A DNA stretch of 64,000 bases from Pseudomonas rhodesiae (GCF_007858255.1 NZ_VFEU01000011.1:121241-185240), one strand, 5' to 3'. Positions 13,975 through 21,995 are shown, counted from the stretch's first letter. Numbers and translations: made by a program. Notes: generated by a model from the sequence alone, not told the origin.

Positions 13975-14618
13975 TGGCGATCGAGCGGAAACAGCCCAAG
14001 CCAAAGAAGTGCCGCGTCGCTACGTGCAGGGCCTCATTCGTCCCCCAGCGCATCGGTCAGGCGGTGTGCAGCCCTAAGTGTGCGCTGGCCACCGTAGAGG
14101 CGCAGAAGACCAAGGAGAAAAAGTCGCTGGCCCTGGCCGATCGGCGAGAGATCAAGGTGCGCAAGGAGGCCCTGAAAAGTCGCGCCGACCACATGAAGGA
14201 TGCCGAGAAGGCCGTGCGGGACTACCGGCGCACCTACGAACTTAGCATCGGCAGTGGGTGCATCAGTTGCGGCGAGTCGCAGGAATCAATCCTCCACGCC
14301 CAGGGCTGGAAGACTGGCGGTGCGTTCGATGCGGGCCATTTCCTCGGCAAGGGCGCCCGACCCGAGCTAAGGCTGGTGCCCACCAATATCTGGCTCCAGT
14401 GCAAAAGCTGTAACGCGGGCTCATCCAAGTTCGCCGGTAAAGGCGAGACGGTTTCCCAGGGTTTCCGCACTGGCCTTATCGACCGAATCGGCCTGGAGGC
14501 TGTCGAGGCGCTGGAAGCCGACCACACGCCACGCAAAGAAACCGTAGAGCAACTGAAAGCCATCACCGCCGAATACCGGGCAAAGACCAGAGAGCTGAAA
14601 AAGGGGGAGGCAGCATGA
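13974..14618 (+). CDS. ninG: NinG recombination protein (Rap-like)
   Basis: This 214-residue protein is a NinG/Rap homologue, a structure-specific nuclease acting on Holliday junctions and D-loops in phage recombination. The N-terminus has a zinc-binding cluster (KKCRVATC and VCSPKCA), the middle is a basic coiled coil, and the C-terminal half carries CISCGESQ, FDAGHFLGKG and QCKSCN, resembling an HNH-type metal site. Its start overlaps the ninB stop by one base and its end overlaps the next gene by 4 bases. Confidence 0.92.
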   Translation: MAIERKQPKPKKCRVATCRASFVPQRIGQAVCSPKCALATVEAQKTKEKKSLALADRREIKVRKEALKSRADHMKDAEKAVRDYRRTYELSIGSGCISCGESQESILHAQGWKTGGAFDAGHFLGKGARPELRLVPTNIWLQCKSCNAGSSKFAGKGETVSQGFRTGLIDRIGLEAVEALEADHTPRKETVEQLKAITAEYRAKTRELKKGEAA

Positions 14619-15196
14619 AGATCAACTCAGCGCGCCAGGCGTGGCATGACTGCAAATACAACCCTGCCCCCGGCCAGACCTCTGACGTTGTGCAGTTGGG
14701 CGTGGTGGTGCAGAACACCGAGCGCGGGCCCACGGCAAACCACGCTGTGCACGGGGCTTTGGCTGGGCACATCCAGTCGGCAATCGCTCGCCTGCATCCG
14801 CAGATCCGCGTGTTCGGTGACTTCATGTACGCCGCCGAACAAAGCGACGATATCCGGGAGGCAGCGGAAGAGGTGGTGTTCCTGCTGGTGCAAAACCGGT
14901 CCCCACGGATGACGGCGGCTAAGCGCGAGAAACTAGAGTTCGTGGTGAAGGGCGTGCTGCGCCGGTACCGGCATATGCATCAGGGAGGGCAGTCGGCCAA
15001 TGAAGATCCGCTGGCCAATGCCGAGAAGTTCCGGGCGTGGATGTGGCAGTACTACGGCGTTCGCCTGGAGTCGTGCAATTGGGAGCGGGATTGGGGTGGT
15101 GTGCTTCAACTGATCTTCGAGTGCTGCGAGGATCTGGACCGTCGCGCATTGAGCCCCGTTGCAGCGGTAATTTACGAAATGCGCGAGGCCGCATGA
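14615..15196 (+). CDS. Hypothetical protein at the late-regulator position
   Basis: This 193-residue protein follows ninG with a 4-base overlap and is the last gene before a terminator and the lysis genes. That is the position of the antiterminator Q in lambda. The sequence (INSARQAWHDCKYNPAPGQ, then QRNT-like and RAWMWQYYGV segments) is mostly helical, and I recognise neither a Q family nor a clear DNA-binding motif. A late-gene regulator is therefore only a guess from position. No membrane or signal sequence is present. Confidence 0.7.
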   Translation: MKINSARQAWHDCKYNPAPGQTSDVVQLGVVVQNTERGPTANHAVHGALAGHIQSAIARLHPQIRVFGDFMYAAEQSDDIREAAEEVVFLLVQNRSPRMTAAKREKLEFVVKGVLRRYRHMHQGGQSANEDPLANAEKFRAWMWQYYGVRLESCNWERDWGGVLQLIFECCEDLDRRALSPVAAVIYEMREAA

Positions 15197-15283
15197 GGGC
15201 CTATTGCGTTCCCGTGCGGCTGGTGGCATTATCTCGCCACTGTTAGAGTTTTGCCTTCGGCAACTTACTTAATGACCCAAACA

Positions 15284-15313
15284 AACCCGGCCACAGCGCC
15301 GGGTTTTTTATTG
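15284..15313 (+). terminator. Strong intrinsic terminator ending the early right operon
   Basis: An 8-bp stem, AACCCGGC with GCCGGGTT, with a 6-base loop is followed by TTTTATT. It lies about 90 bases after the last early gene and just before the small gene at 15,341, as expected for a barrier overcome by late antitermination. Confidence 0.85.
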
Positions 15314-15340
15314 CCTTAATTCTACTGCCGGTAGGTGCGC

Positions 15341-15505
15341 ATGAAGCTGAAGACCAGAATCAACACGCTGGAGCGCGCCCGTACGGCCTGGGAAGCAGTT
15401 GCGCGGCAGGTTGGCGAGACAAACTTTTCGCGCCATCCGCAGACCGGCGAATACCTGCATCCTGGTGTCGCCATGGGCTGGCGCATCCACAAAAAGAACC
15501 TGTAG
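15341..15505 (+). CDS. 54-residue basic phage protein
   Basis: A short frame starts at ATG 15341 (MKLKTRINTLERARTAWEAV) and ends at TAG 15505, 16 bases before the tRNA gene. The product is basic and helical, then HPQTGEYLHPGVAMGWRIHK. It lies between a terminator and the tRNA, with a modest TAGGTG ribosome site. Codon use resembles its neighbours, and the frame is open with an ordered amphipathic helix, so I think that it is real. Function unknown. Confidence 0.5.
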   Translation: MKLKTRINTLERARTAWEAVARQVGETNFSRHPQTGEYLHPGVAMGWRIHKKNL

Positions 15506-15521
15506 TCGTCCCCCTGATTTT

Positions 15522-15597
15522 TGCGTGGTAGAGCAGCGGTCAGCTCGTCGGGCTCATATCCCGAAGGTCGATGGTTCGAATCCATCCCTCGCAACCA
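15522..15597 (+). tRNA. Phage tRNA-Met(CAU), initiator-like
   Basis: A complete 76-base cloverleaf with encoded CCA can be folded: acceptor TGCGTGG/CCTCGCA, D stem GAGC/GCTC, anticodon stem TCGGG/CCCGA with loop CTCATAT, and T arm GATGG-TTCGAAT-CCATC. The anticodon is CAT. Three G-C pairs at the base of the anticodon loop and A11-T24 in the D stem are hallmarks of initiator tRNA, and most of the sequence matches E. coli tRNA-fMet. The 1-72 position is T-A where bacterial initiators have C-A, and there is a T-T mismatch at 5-68. Confidence 0.92.
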
Positions 15598-15626
15598 ATT
15601 CAAAGGTTCTCATTGAGGGCCTATTG

Positions 15627-15654
15627 AGGCCTCGGCATTGATCGAGGCCTTTTC
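15627..15654 (+). terminator. Intrinsic terminator after the tRNA
   Basis: An 8-bp perfect stem (AGGCCTCG with CGAGGCCT) and an 8-base loop precede TTTT. It ends the tRNA transcript about 30 bases beyond the CCA end. Confidence 0.75.
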
Positions 15655-15718
15655 GTTTTCGGCTCCACCACACCCATTGCTCCGAGCTGGGAGTGCTGTG
15701 TGAGCCGATTCAATATGT

Positions 15719-15746
15719 AAGCCCTGCCATTGCGCGGGGCTTTTTC
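15719..15746 (+). terminator. Intrinsic terminator before the holin gene
   Basis: AAGCCC and GGGCTT form a stem with an 11-base loop, followed by TTTTT-C. It is the third rightward terminator within 460 bases and sits just ahead of the lysis genes. This suggests that late transcription is kept off unless terminators are overridden. Confidence 0.65.
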
Positions 15747-15762
15747 ATATCTGGAGGCCCCT

Positions 15763-16041
15763 ATGGCAGCCCCAGGCAGGAGTAAAAACATGGCCAACCC
15801 GACGCCCGAGAGCATCGTAGAGGTGGTGGGTGCGTCAGTGGCCAATAAGGGCATGCTGGTTGGTGGTGCTGCTGGCATGGTGGGATTCTTCTCCCAGGTC
15901 AATTGGATCGGTGTCGCGGGGGTGGCGGTCGCGGTACTTGGCCTGATGATCAATTTCTACTTCCAGGTGCGCAAAGATCGCCGCGAGCATGCCGAGAGCA
16001 TCGAGCGCATTAAGGCCTTGCGCGAGCAGTGCCGGTCATGA
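15763..16041 (+). CDS. Class II holin (phage 21 S-like pinholin)
   Basis: This 92-residue protein has two hydrophobic segments (about residues 24-46 and 52-70) and a charged C-terminal tail. The second segment and tail, LGLMINFYFQVRKDRREHAE, closely resemble the end of phage 21 S (YLTNLYFKIKEDRR). The first segment is small-residue-rich (GMLVGGAAGMVGFF), as expected for a helix that leaves the membrane when the pinhole forms. I chose ATG 15763 after GGAGG. ATG 15790 after AGGAG is a second possible start, so dual starts may tune timing. It overlaps the endolysin gene by 4 bases. Confidence 0.85.
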   Translation: MAAPGRSKNMANPTPESIVEVVGASVANKGMLVGGAAGMVGFFSQVNWIGVAGVAVAVLGLMINFYFQVRKDRREHAESIERIKALREQCRS

Positions 16042-16553
16042 ATCTCGTAATCCGCCAGCGCATCGCCGTCGCGGTGTTGAGCTTGAGCGCCGCCGGCTTC
16101 GCCAGTTGGCAGGCAAGCGAAGGGTTCGCGCCTGTCGCTGTGATCCCCACCAAGGGCGATGTACCGACCCTGGGCCACGGATCCACCCGCTACGAAGACG
16201 GCACGCCAGTCCGCATGGGCGACACCATCACACCAGTCCGCGCCGAGGTCTTGGCCCGCAACCTGAACAGCCAGGCCGAGAAGCAGTTCGCCGCGTCACT
16301 GCCCGGTGTCACGCTGCATCAAACCGAATTCGATGTGTACATGGACTTCGTAGGCCAGTACGGCATTGGCACATGGCTCAAGGGCTCGCCGCGCCGTGAC
16401 CTGCTGGCCGGCAATTACGCCCAGGCCTGCCATGACCTGCTCAAGTACAAGTTCGCCGCTGGCTTCGACTGCTCCACGCCGGGCAACAAACGGTGCTGGG
16501 GCGTCTGGTCTCGACAGCTTGAACGCCATGCGAAGTGCATGGGTGCGCAATGA
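16038..16553 (+). CDS. SAR endolysin (lysozyme family)
   Basis: This 171-residue lysozyme begins with a weakly hydrophobic signal-anchor-release segment, RIAVAVLSLSAAGFASWQA, followed at once by the catalytic Glu in SEGF. Then come PTKGDVPTLGHGSTRYEDG with the conserved Asp/Thr region and FDVYMDFVGQYGIG typical of lambdoid lysozymes. The enzyme would be exported by the Sec system, held in the membrane and released when the pinholin depolarises it, then cut peptidoglycan. The stop overlaps the Rz start as ATGA. Confidence 0.9.
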   Translation: MNLVIRQRIAVAVLSLSAAGFASWQASEGFAPVAVIPTKGDVPTLGHGSTRYEDGTPVRMGDTITPVRAEVLARNLNSQAEKQFAASLPGVTLHQTEFDVYMDFVGQYGIGTWLKGSPRRDLLAGNYAQACHDLLKYKFAAGFDCSTPGNKRCWGVWSRQLERHAKCMGAQ

Positions 16554-17047
16554 CTCGCTATCTGGTTGCCGCAATTGCCGCCATGGCAATCCTGCTGGGC
16601 ATCCAGACGCATCGCCTGGATAGCGCACAGACCGATCACGCGCAATACGTTTCCGACATCGCGACCAAGGCCCAGCAAGACAGCGAGAAGGCCCGCCAGA
16701 CCGAACAGCAGCGCCAACGAGATATTGACCAGGTACGCACCGATGCAGCCAATCAAAAGATCAGCGATGACGCTCACGCTGCTGAGCTTGTTGCTGTGGG
16801 TGTCAGCCTGCGCGAACAGCAAGCCAGGTTGCTTGCCGACCGCGCCACCCTCCGTGCCCGCCTTGCCGCAAGAGGCAAGACAATCGAAGACCTTACCGAT
16901 CTGCTCGCCCAGCTGCGCACAGAGGCTGACAACCATGCGGGCGAACTGGCAGCAGCGCTTGATGCAAGTCGTAGGGCCGGATTTGCCTGTGAAGCAAGCT
17001 ATGACGCCGTGAGGGGAGATTCATCCCCGCTGCCACAAGGGGGCTGA
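16550..17047 (+). CDS. Rz-like inner-membrane spanin (DUF2514)
   Basis: This 165-residue protein has an N-terminal membrane anchor (YLVAAIAAMAILLGIQTHRL) followed by a long periplasmic coiled coil (about residues 25-130) and a small C-terminal region with one cysteine. This is the i-spanin layout of the DUF2514 family. It would join the lipoprotein encoded within it to link inner and outer membranes and cause their fusion during lysis. It starts at ATG 16550, coupled to the endolysin. Confidence 0.85.
   Translation: MTRYLVAAIAAMAILLGIQTHRLDSAQTDHAQYVSDIATKAQQDSEKARQTEQQRQRDIDQVRTDAANQKISDDAHAAELVAVGVSLREQQARLLADRATLRARLAARGKTIEDLTDLLAQLRTEADNHAGELAAALDASRRAGFACEASYDAVRGDSSPLPQGG
16743..17012 (+). 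CDS. Rz1-like outer-membrane spanin nested in Rz
   Basis: In the +1 frame relative to Rz, a frame starting at ATG 16743 encodes MQPIKRSA then a hydrophobic MTLTLLSLLLWVSAC, ending in a good lipobox (VSAC). The mature protein would begin at Cys23 and is proline-rich at once (CLPTAPPSVPALP), the hallmark of Rz1 spanins. An in-frame ATG at 16767 would also give a short signal. It lies wholly inside the Rz gene, as in lambda and relatives. The mature part is about 67 residues. Confidence 0.8.
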   Translation: MQPIKRSAMTLTLLSLLLWVSACANSKPGCLPTAPPSVPALPQEARQSKTLPICSPSCAQRLTTMRANWQQRLMQVVGPDLPVKQAMTP

Positions 17048-17104
17048 TTTATCGGCGCCACGTTTTCGCTGATGCCCATTTCGTGGCGCGAGATAGATCA
17101 ATTT

Positions 17105-18511
17105 ATGACCACATCAAAACCGCGAATTCAGATTCAGGGCGGTCAGGTCGTCACCACTGACAGCCTTTCCAACATGGTTGCCAACATCGGCACCAACCGA
17201 GACAAGCGCACCCACAACGTATTCGGCTTTGAGTTCGTCAATCAGATTGAGCTTGAAGCGGCGTATCAGTCGAACTGGATTGCTCGCCGTATCGTGGACA
17301 AGCCGAACGAGGATGCCCTGCGAGAGTGGCGCAAGTTCTCTGGCAAGCAGTCCAAACAGATCGAGACCGAAGAGCGACGTCTCGGTGTGCAGCAACACTA
17401 CCTCGACACTTGCTGCTGGGGTGACCTTTACGGCGGGGCGGCATTGCTGGCGGTGACCAACCAGAATCTGAGCGATCCGCTCGACCTGGACAGGGTAAAG
17501 AAAGGTAGCCTGAAGAACCTGGTGGTCCTCGATCGCTGGGACATCCAGCCAACCGAATTCAACCTGACCGACCCGCTTAAGCCGAATTGGATGCTTCCCG
17601 AGTTCTACATGATGGTGAACGGCGAGCAGAAGATTCACTACAGTCACATAATTCGCCGCACCGGGGCTCGCCTGCCGCGCCGTATGCGCATGTTCGAACA
17701 GGGCTGGGGTGATAGTCGCCTGCGTCGTTGCATGTCCGACCTACGTGATGTGGTGGCTACCAAGGGGGGTATTGCTTCCCTGGTGCTAGAGGCCAACGTC
17801 GACACTGTCAGCGTGAAAGGCTTGCAAGGTGCTCTCGCCAGCGCCCAATGCGACAAGATCACCGAGCGTTATCGTCTATTCGGGATGATGAAGTCGCTGA
17901 TCAATCTTGGTCTGCTCGACGCCGACAATGAGACGTACGAGCGCAACAGCATCTCGTTCTCCGGTCTGAGCCAGATCATGGAGCAGTTCATGGTGTGGAC
18001 GGCAGGCGCCGCCGAGATGCCGGTTACCGAGCTTTGGGGGCAATCAGCCTCAGGTTTGAGCGCAACCGGCGAAGGTGACCGCAAGACCTACGAAGGAACC
18101 ATTAAGGGCAAGCAGGACGGCCAGATGCGCCTTGACCTTGAAAAGCTCGACCAGATCCTTATTCGATCGGCGCTGGGTTATTACCCTGACGACATCGAGT
18201 TCGAATGGAATCCGCTGTCGCTGCCTTCGGGCGATGAACAGGCTCAGGAAGATCTAGCCGACGCTCAGGCCGACGCGATCAACATCGAAAGCCGCGTGAT
18301 CCGCCCAAGCCACGCTATGCGCCGCGCTCAAGGGAAAGGCACCTACGCCATTACCGACGAGCAGATCGCCGCCCAAGAGAAGATCGAGAAGGATCAAGAC
18401 AATGGAATCGGCGATGACGGCGAAGGCCTCCCAGGCTTCTCCCTTGGAGAAACTGAAGGCGACAAACCTGGCGATGCTGGAGCAGCGGAAAAAGAAACCC
18501 CGCGCCCCTAA
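17105..18511 (+). CDS. Portal protein (DUF1073/Phage_portal_3)
   Basis: This 468-residue protein belongs to the DUF1073 portal family. Recognisable segments are FGFEFVNQIELEAAYQSNWI near residue 38, CCWGDLYGGAALLAV near 103, and ELWGQSASGLSATGEGDRKT near 310, which is diagnostic. Portals form the twelve-fold ring through which DNA enters and leaves the head. No terminase gene precedes it, unlike most phages. I prefer ATG 17105, but ATG 17072 is also in frame and neither has a strong ribosome site. The 3' end overlaps the next gene by 110 bases. Confidence 0.88.
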   Translation: MTTSKPRIQIQGGQVVTTDSLSNMVANIGTNRDKRTHNVFGFEFVNQIELEAAYQSNWIARRIVDKPNEDALREWRKFSGKQSKQIETEERRLGVQQHYLDTCCWGDLYGGAALLAVTNQNLSDPLDLDRVKKGSLKNLVVLDRWDIQPTEFNLTDPLKPNWMLPEFYMMVNGEQKIHYSHIIRRTGARLPRRMRMFEQGWGDSRLRRCMSDLRDVVATKGGIASLVLEANVDTVSVKGLQGALASAQCDKITERYRLFGMMKSLINLGLLDADNETYERNSISFSGLSQIMEQFMVWTAGAAEMPVTELWGQSASGLSATGEGDRKTYEGTIKGKQDGQMRLDLEKLDQILIRSALGYYPDDIEFEWNPLSLPSGDEQAQEDLADAQADAINIESRVIRPSHAMRRAQGKGTYAITDEQIAAQEKIEKDQDNGIGDDGEGLPGFSLGETEGDKPGDAGAAEKETPRP

Positions 18512-19367
18512 GCCTGTTCTGCCAAGCCAAGAGGCTGAGCGCTACTATAGAGGCCAGCTTCGAGGCATGGTTAGGCTGATGGCTGAAGAGTTGGTAAAGG
18601 CGCTTGATCCTGAACTGAAGCGTTTGAAGCGTGACTACATCGCCGATGCCAAGCCGACCATGGACGGCTGGACTGATGAAGTCCTCGCGGCAATACGCGG
18701 GGTCTCACGCCGGTTCAGCTCTTCCCTGTTCGAGTCGCAGATCCAGCGGGTGGCGGCCAGCACTGTCAGCCGAGCAGACGCAGATAACGCCGAGGACTTC
18801 CGCAAGTCGGTTAACCAGGCCGTTGGTGTCGACTTCCAGCTAATCACTCGGACCAAAGGCATGCAGGACTACCTGGAGGCCTCCACCGCCGAAAACGTCA
18901 ACCTGATCAAGTCGATACCCGACGAGTACTTCAAAAACGTCGAGACGATCGTGCTGGGCGGCATGAAGGATGGTCTCGCGCCTACCGCCATAGCCAAGCA
19001 GATCCAGGAACAGACCGGTGTCAGTGCTAGGCGGGCCAAGCTCATTGCGCGTGATCAGGTGTCGCAGCTCAATAGCGACCTGACCCGCCAACGCCAGGCA
19101 GCGGCCGGCATTGAGTTCTACAAGGCGGTTGATGCAGGAGATCAGCGCGTATCTGGTGCGCCAGGTGGGAAATACCCTAACGCCAAGATAAGTTGCTACG
19201 GCATCGCTCGGCAGGACATTGGTTACGGCCCAGGCGTCTACAAGGTCGCTGACGGTGCCCCGTGGGGTGGAAAGACAGGCCTGCACCCCGGCAAGCATCA
19301 CGTCCTTTGTCGATGCGTCGGCCTGGCCATGATCCCTGGCGTGAACTACTTCCCTAAAGACGGGTAA
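18402..19367 (+). CDS. MuF/SPP1 gp7-type head morphogenesis protein
   Basis: This 321-residue minor head protein has the MuF/gp7 domain at its C-terminus: IARDQVSQLNSDLTRQRQA, then HPGKHHVLCRCVGLAM with the conserved His-Cys-Arg-Cys pattern. The N-terminal part is basic and helical. Such proteins bind the portal and are packaged in a few copies. The first 37 codons overlap the portal gene in another frame. Later starts exist (ATG 18414 or 18471), so the true overlap may be smaller. Confidence 0.88.
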   Translation: MESAMTAKASQASPLEKLKATNLAMLEQRKKKPRAPKPVLPSQEAERYYRGQLRGMVRLMAEELVKALDPELKRLKRDYIADAKPTMDGWTDEVLAAIRGVSRRFSSSLFESQIQRVAASTVSRADADNAEDFRKSVNQAVGVDFQLITRTKGMQDYLEASTAENVNLIKSIPDEYFKNVETIVLGGMKDGLAPTAIAKQIQEQTGVSARRAKLIARDQVSQLNSDLTRQRQAAAGIEFYKAVDAGDQRVSGAPGGKYPNAKISCYGIARQDIGYGPGVYKVADGAPWGGKTGLHPGKHHVLCRCVGLAMIPGVNYFPKDG

Positions 19368-19371
19368 CCCA

Positions 19372-20487
19372 ATGCAAAGAATGACCATCGATGAGGCCTT
19401 CAAGCCTACGTCGCGAACGCTCACGCCTGAAGGTTTCCTCTGTGTGAAAGGGGTTGCAGCCCGAACAGGGGTTTATCAGTACCTGTCGAGCGAGCTGGAT
19501 CTGGATGGGCCCGAGCGCATCGTGAACGTCTACCGGTCGCCTGAAGAGGTGTTCAAGCCAGAGTCGATGGCTACCTACCTCGACAAGGACGTGACCAACG
19601 ACCACCCGGACGATCTGGTCGACTCGACCACCTTCAAGGAAGTGTCGGTAGGTCACGTGCGCGGTGTTGAGCGCGACGGCGACAACCTGGTGGTGGACAT
19701 GATCATCAAGGATCAGTCGGCCATCGACGACATCCAGTCCGGCAAGGCCGAACTATCCCCCGGCTACCTCGCTGAATACGTGGAAGCCCCTGGCGTTTCC
19801 CCCGACGGCACCGCCTACGAATACGAGCAGCGTGACATTCAAATCAATCACAACGCCGTTGTAGAAGCAGCGCGGGCCGGAAAGGTCGCCCGCATTTTTG
19901 ACCACAAACCGAAAGGTATTACCCATATGGCGACCCGGAAAGTCTTTCTGGACTCCAAGAAAAGCCGCTCCATCATCCTGGACGAAGAGGCCGCAACGGT
20001 AGTCGAAGACGCCGTGTCTGCCTTGCAAAAGTTCGCGGATGAAGAGTCGGAGCGCGCAGACAAAGCTGAAGCCACCAAGGATGAAGCTGAAGAGAAGCTG
20101 GAAGAGGTCAAGAAGGAAACTTCCGACGCCGCTATCGGCCTGCGCGTGAAAGCAACCCTCGACACCATCGGACTGGCTGGCAAGGTCGTTAAGTCCTTCG
20201 ACGCCAAAGGCCTGGTCTCCCCACTGGAGATCAAGCGTGCCGCAATGGCTCAACTCAAGCCGACTCGCGACTGGGCTTCAAAGTCTGAAGCGTACGTCAC
20301 CGCCGCCTTCGACTCAGCCGCTGACGAGGCGGATGAGAAGAAAACCGAGGACGAAGATGACGATGACGACAAGTCGAAAGTCAACGACAGCCTCCGCCAG
20401 TTCGCTAAGGACGCAGCATCGCGAGGCCTGAAGCCGACCACTGACGGGACCGACGCCTACAACACATTCCTGCGGGGTGGCAACTAA
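19372..20487 (+). CDS. DUF2213 head maturation protease with scaffold-like tail
   Basis: This 371-residue protein has an N-terminal DUF2213 protease-like domain (residues 1-180: LTPEGFLCVKGVAARTG, TNDHPDDLV with a conserved His, AELSPGYLAEY) and a C-terminal half that is highly charged coiled coil, including an acidic run of EDEDDDDDKS type. That is the usual protease plus scaffold fusion. An internal ATG at 19,927 (MATRKVFLDSKKSR) with AAAGG upstream could produce scaffold alone. It lies just before the cement and capsid genes, as expected. Confidence 0.85.
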   Translation: MQRMTIDEAFKPTSRTLTPEGFLCVKGVAARTGVYQYLSSELDLDGPERIVNVYRSPEEVFKPESMATYLDKDVTNDHPDDLVDSTTFKEVSVGHVRGVERDGDNLVVDMIIKDQSAIDDIQSGKAELSPGYLAEYVEAPGVSPDGTAYEYEQRDIQINHNAVVEAARAGKVARIFDHKPKGITHMATRKVFLDSKKSRSIILDEEAATVVEDAVSALQKFADEESERADKAEATKDEAEEKLEEVKKETSDAAIGLRVKATLDTIGLAGKVVKSFDAKGLVSPLEIKRAAMAQLKPTRDWASKSEAYVTAAFDSAADEADEKKTEDEDDDDDKSKVNDSLRQFAKDAASRGLKPTTDGTDAYNTFLRGGN

Positions 20488-20996
20488 TGGGCATTGCAAT
20501 TGATACCTTCGGCCAGTACGCCGGCAAGGCCTATGAAGGCCAGATCAATGACCTGAGCATGGCGGACGTAACCACCGCCGTCGCATCGGTCGCCATTCCA
20601 TTCGCGCGCGCCGTGGTGTCCGCCACTGTCGACAAGCAAGGCGCACTGCCTGCCGCCGGTGCTGGTTTCTTCCTGGGCATCTCCGTACGCAAGCCGGTCG
20701 GCGTGAGCGGTAACTACATGACTGGACAGGTCTCCGACAGCGGCAACACCGTTGGCGGCTATCGCCTGAACGAAGAAGTCAGCCTGCTCAGCACTGGCCG
20801 CATCTGGGTCAAGACCCTGGCCGGCGCCACCAAGGGCGCCCAGGTCTACGCCGTGCCGCTGACTGGCGAACTGACCAACGCCGCCACAGCAGGCAATCAC
20901 CTGCTCCCGGGTTGCGTATTCAAGACCACCGCCGCGGCGGGTGAGTTGGCGCTGGTACAGGTCAAGTCCGACGTCACCACCACCATCGCCGCTTAA
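20487..20996 (+). CDS. Structural cement (head decoration) protein
   Basis: This 169-residue, Ala/Gly/Val-rich, lysine-poor protein (SMADVTTAVASVAIPFARAV, FFLGISVRKPVGVSG, GCVFKTTAAAGELALVQV) lies between protease/scaffold and the major capsid gene and resembles the gp24-like structural cement proteins found at this position. It would bind the outside of the capsid lattice. It starts one base inside the stop of the preceding gene. The assignment rests on position and composition more than on a motif. Confidence 0.7.
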   Translation: MGIAIDTFGQYAGKAYEGQINDLSMADVTTAVASVAIPFARAVVSATVDKQGALPAAGAGFFLGISVRKPVGVSGNYMTGQVSDSGNTVGGYRLNEEVSLLSTGRIWVKTLAGATKGAQVYAVPLTGELTNAATAGNHLLPGCVFKTTAAAGELALVQVKSDVTTTIAA

Positions 20997-21008
20997 GGAT
21001 CAGATCGA

Positions 21009-21986
21009 ATGAAGACTTTCGACGCTTCCCCCCAGGCGCAGCTGGGCTTCCTGTTGGGTCAACTGACCTACGTTGAACAGGAAGTCCTGCGCCAGCCATA
21101 CCCAGAAATCAAATACCCGTCGATCCTGACCGTCGATACCTCGGCACCGGACTACACCGAGTCGATCGCCTTCAAGGTTCTCGACTACAAGGGTGAGCCA
21201 GCGCCAATTGGTGACGTTTCCCACGACTTCCCGCTGGCTGAAATCGCTGCCAAGGTTGGCGGTGTTGACGTGGTTCAGGCTGGCCTGGGCTACACGTACA
21301 CCCAGATCGAAGTCGGCAAGGCCATGCAAATCGCCAACTCCGTCGGCTTCGGCGGTGCGATCAACCTGTTGGCCGAGAAGCCAATCGCAACCCGCACCCT
21401 GACCGAGCAGTGGCTGGACCGTGTAGCGTTCGTCGGTGATGCTCGCTGGCCTTCGCTGACCACTGGCGGCCTGCTGAAGTATCCAGGCGTGCCAGTCGTT
21501 GCTACCGGCACCCTGCTCGGCGGCGCGAACAAGACCATTGCCCAGATACTGGCTGGTGGCGGCGAGACAGCGGCAAACGAAATCCTGACCCTGCTGAACA
21601 ACGCGATCCTGCGTGTTTACGCCACTCAGACCAACTCGATTTTCCGCCCGACTCACATCCTGCTGCCGCTGGTTGAATACGGCCTGTTGACCACCTTCCG
21701 AATCCCGAACACCTCGGAAACGTTGGTCAGCTACCTCGAGCGTGTGCTGAACATCAAGATTGAGCCAATCCTGCAGGCGGCAACTGCCGGCGCTGGTGGC
21801 GGCAATCGCATGATGGTCTACACCAAGAACGCCCAGTTCGCCAAGTTCCACCTCCCAATGCCTTACACGCTGAACGCGCCGATCCCGTCTCACGGCGGCC
21901 TGCGCTTCGAAGCTGCTGGCGTGGTGCGCACTGCTGGTACTGAGCTGCGTGTTCCGATGTCCCACCTGTACGTTGACGGCATCTAA
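21009..21986 (+). CDS. Major capsid protein (DUF2184)
   Basis: This 325-residue protein matches the DUF2184 major capsid family. Supporting segments are APIGDVSHDFPLAEIAAKVG, YTQIEVGKAMQIANSVG, and near the C-terminus MPYTLNAPIPSHGGLRFEAA followed by AGTELRVPMSHLYVDGI. These proteins take the HK97 fold. Length and position (after protease, scaffold and cement) fit. A GGATC ribosome site is 7-8 bases upstream of ATG 21009. Codon use is the most biased of the head genes, as expected for the most abundant product. Confidence 0.92.
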   Translation: MKTFDASPQAQLGFLLGQLTYVEQEVLRQPYPEIKYPSILTVDTSAPDYTESIAFKVLDYKGEPAPIGDVSHDFPLAEIAAKVGGVDVVQAGLGYTYTQIEVGKAMQIANSVGFGGAINLLAEKPIATRTLTEQWLDRVAFVGDARWPSLTTGGLLKYPGVPVVATGTLLGGANKTIAQILAGGGETAANEILTLLNNAILRVYATQTNSIFRPTHILLPLVEYGLLTTFRIPNTSETLVSYLERVLNIKIEPILQAATAGAGGGNRMMVYTKNAQFAKFHLPMPYTLNAPIPSHGGLRFEAAGVVRTAGTELRVPMSHLYVDGI

Positions 21987-21995
21987 GGGGGTCAC

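Noticed and set aside
15322..15603. Leftward frame containing GMDSNHRPSGYEPDE
   Set aside because: This is the well-known false protein produced by reading the complement of a tRNA-Met gene.
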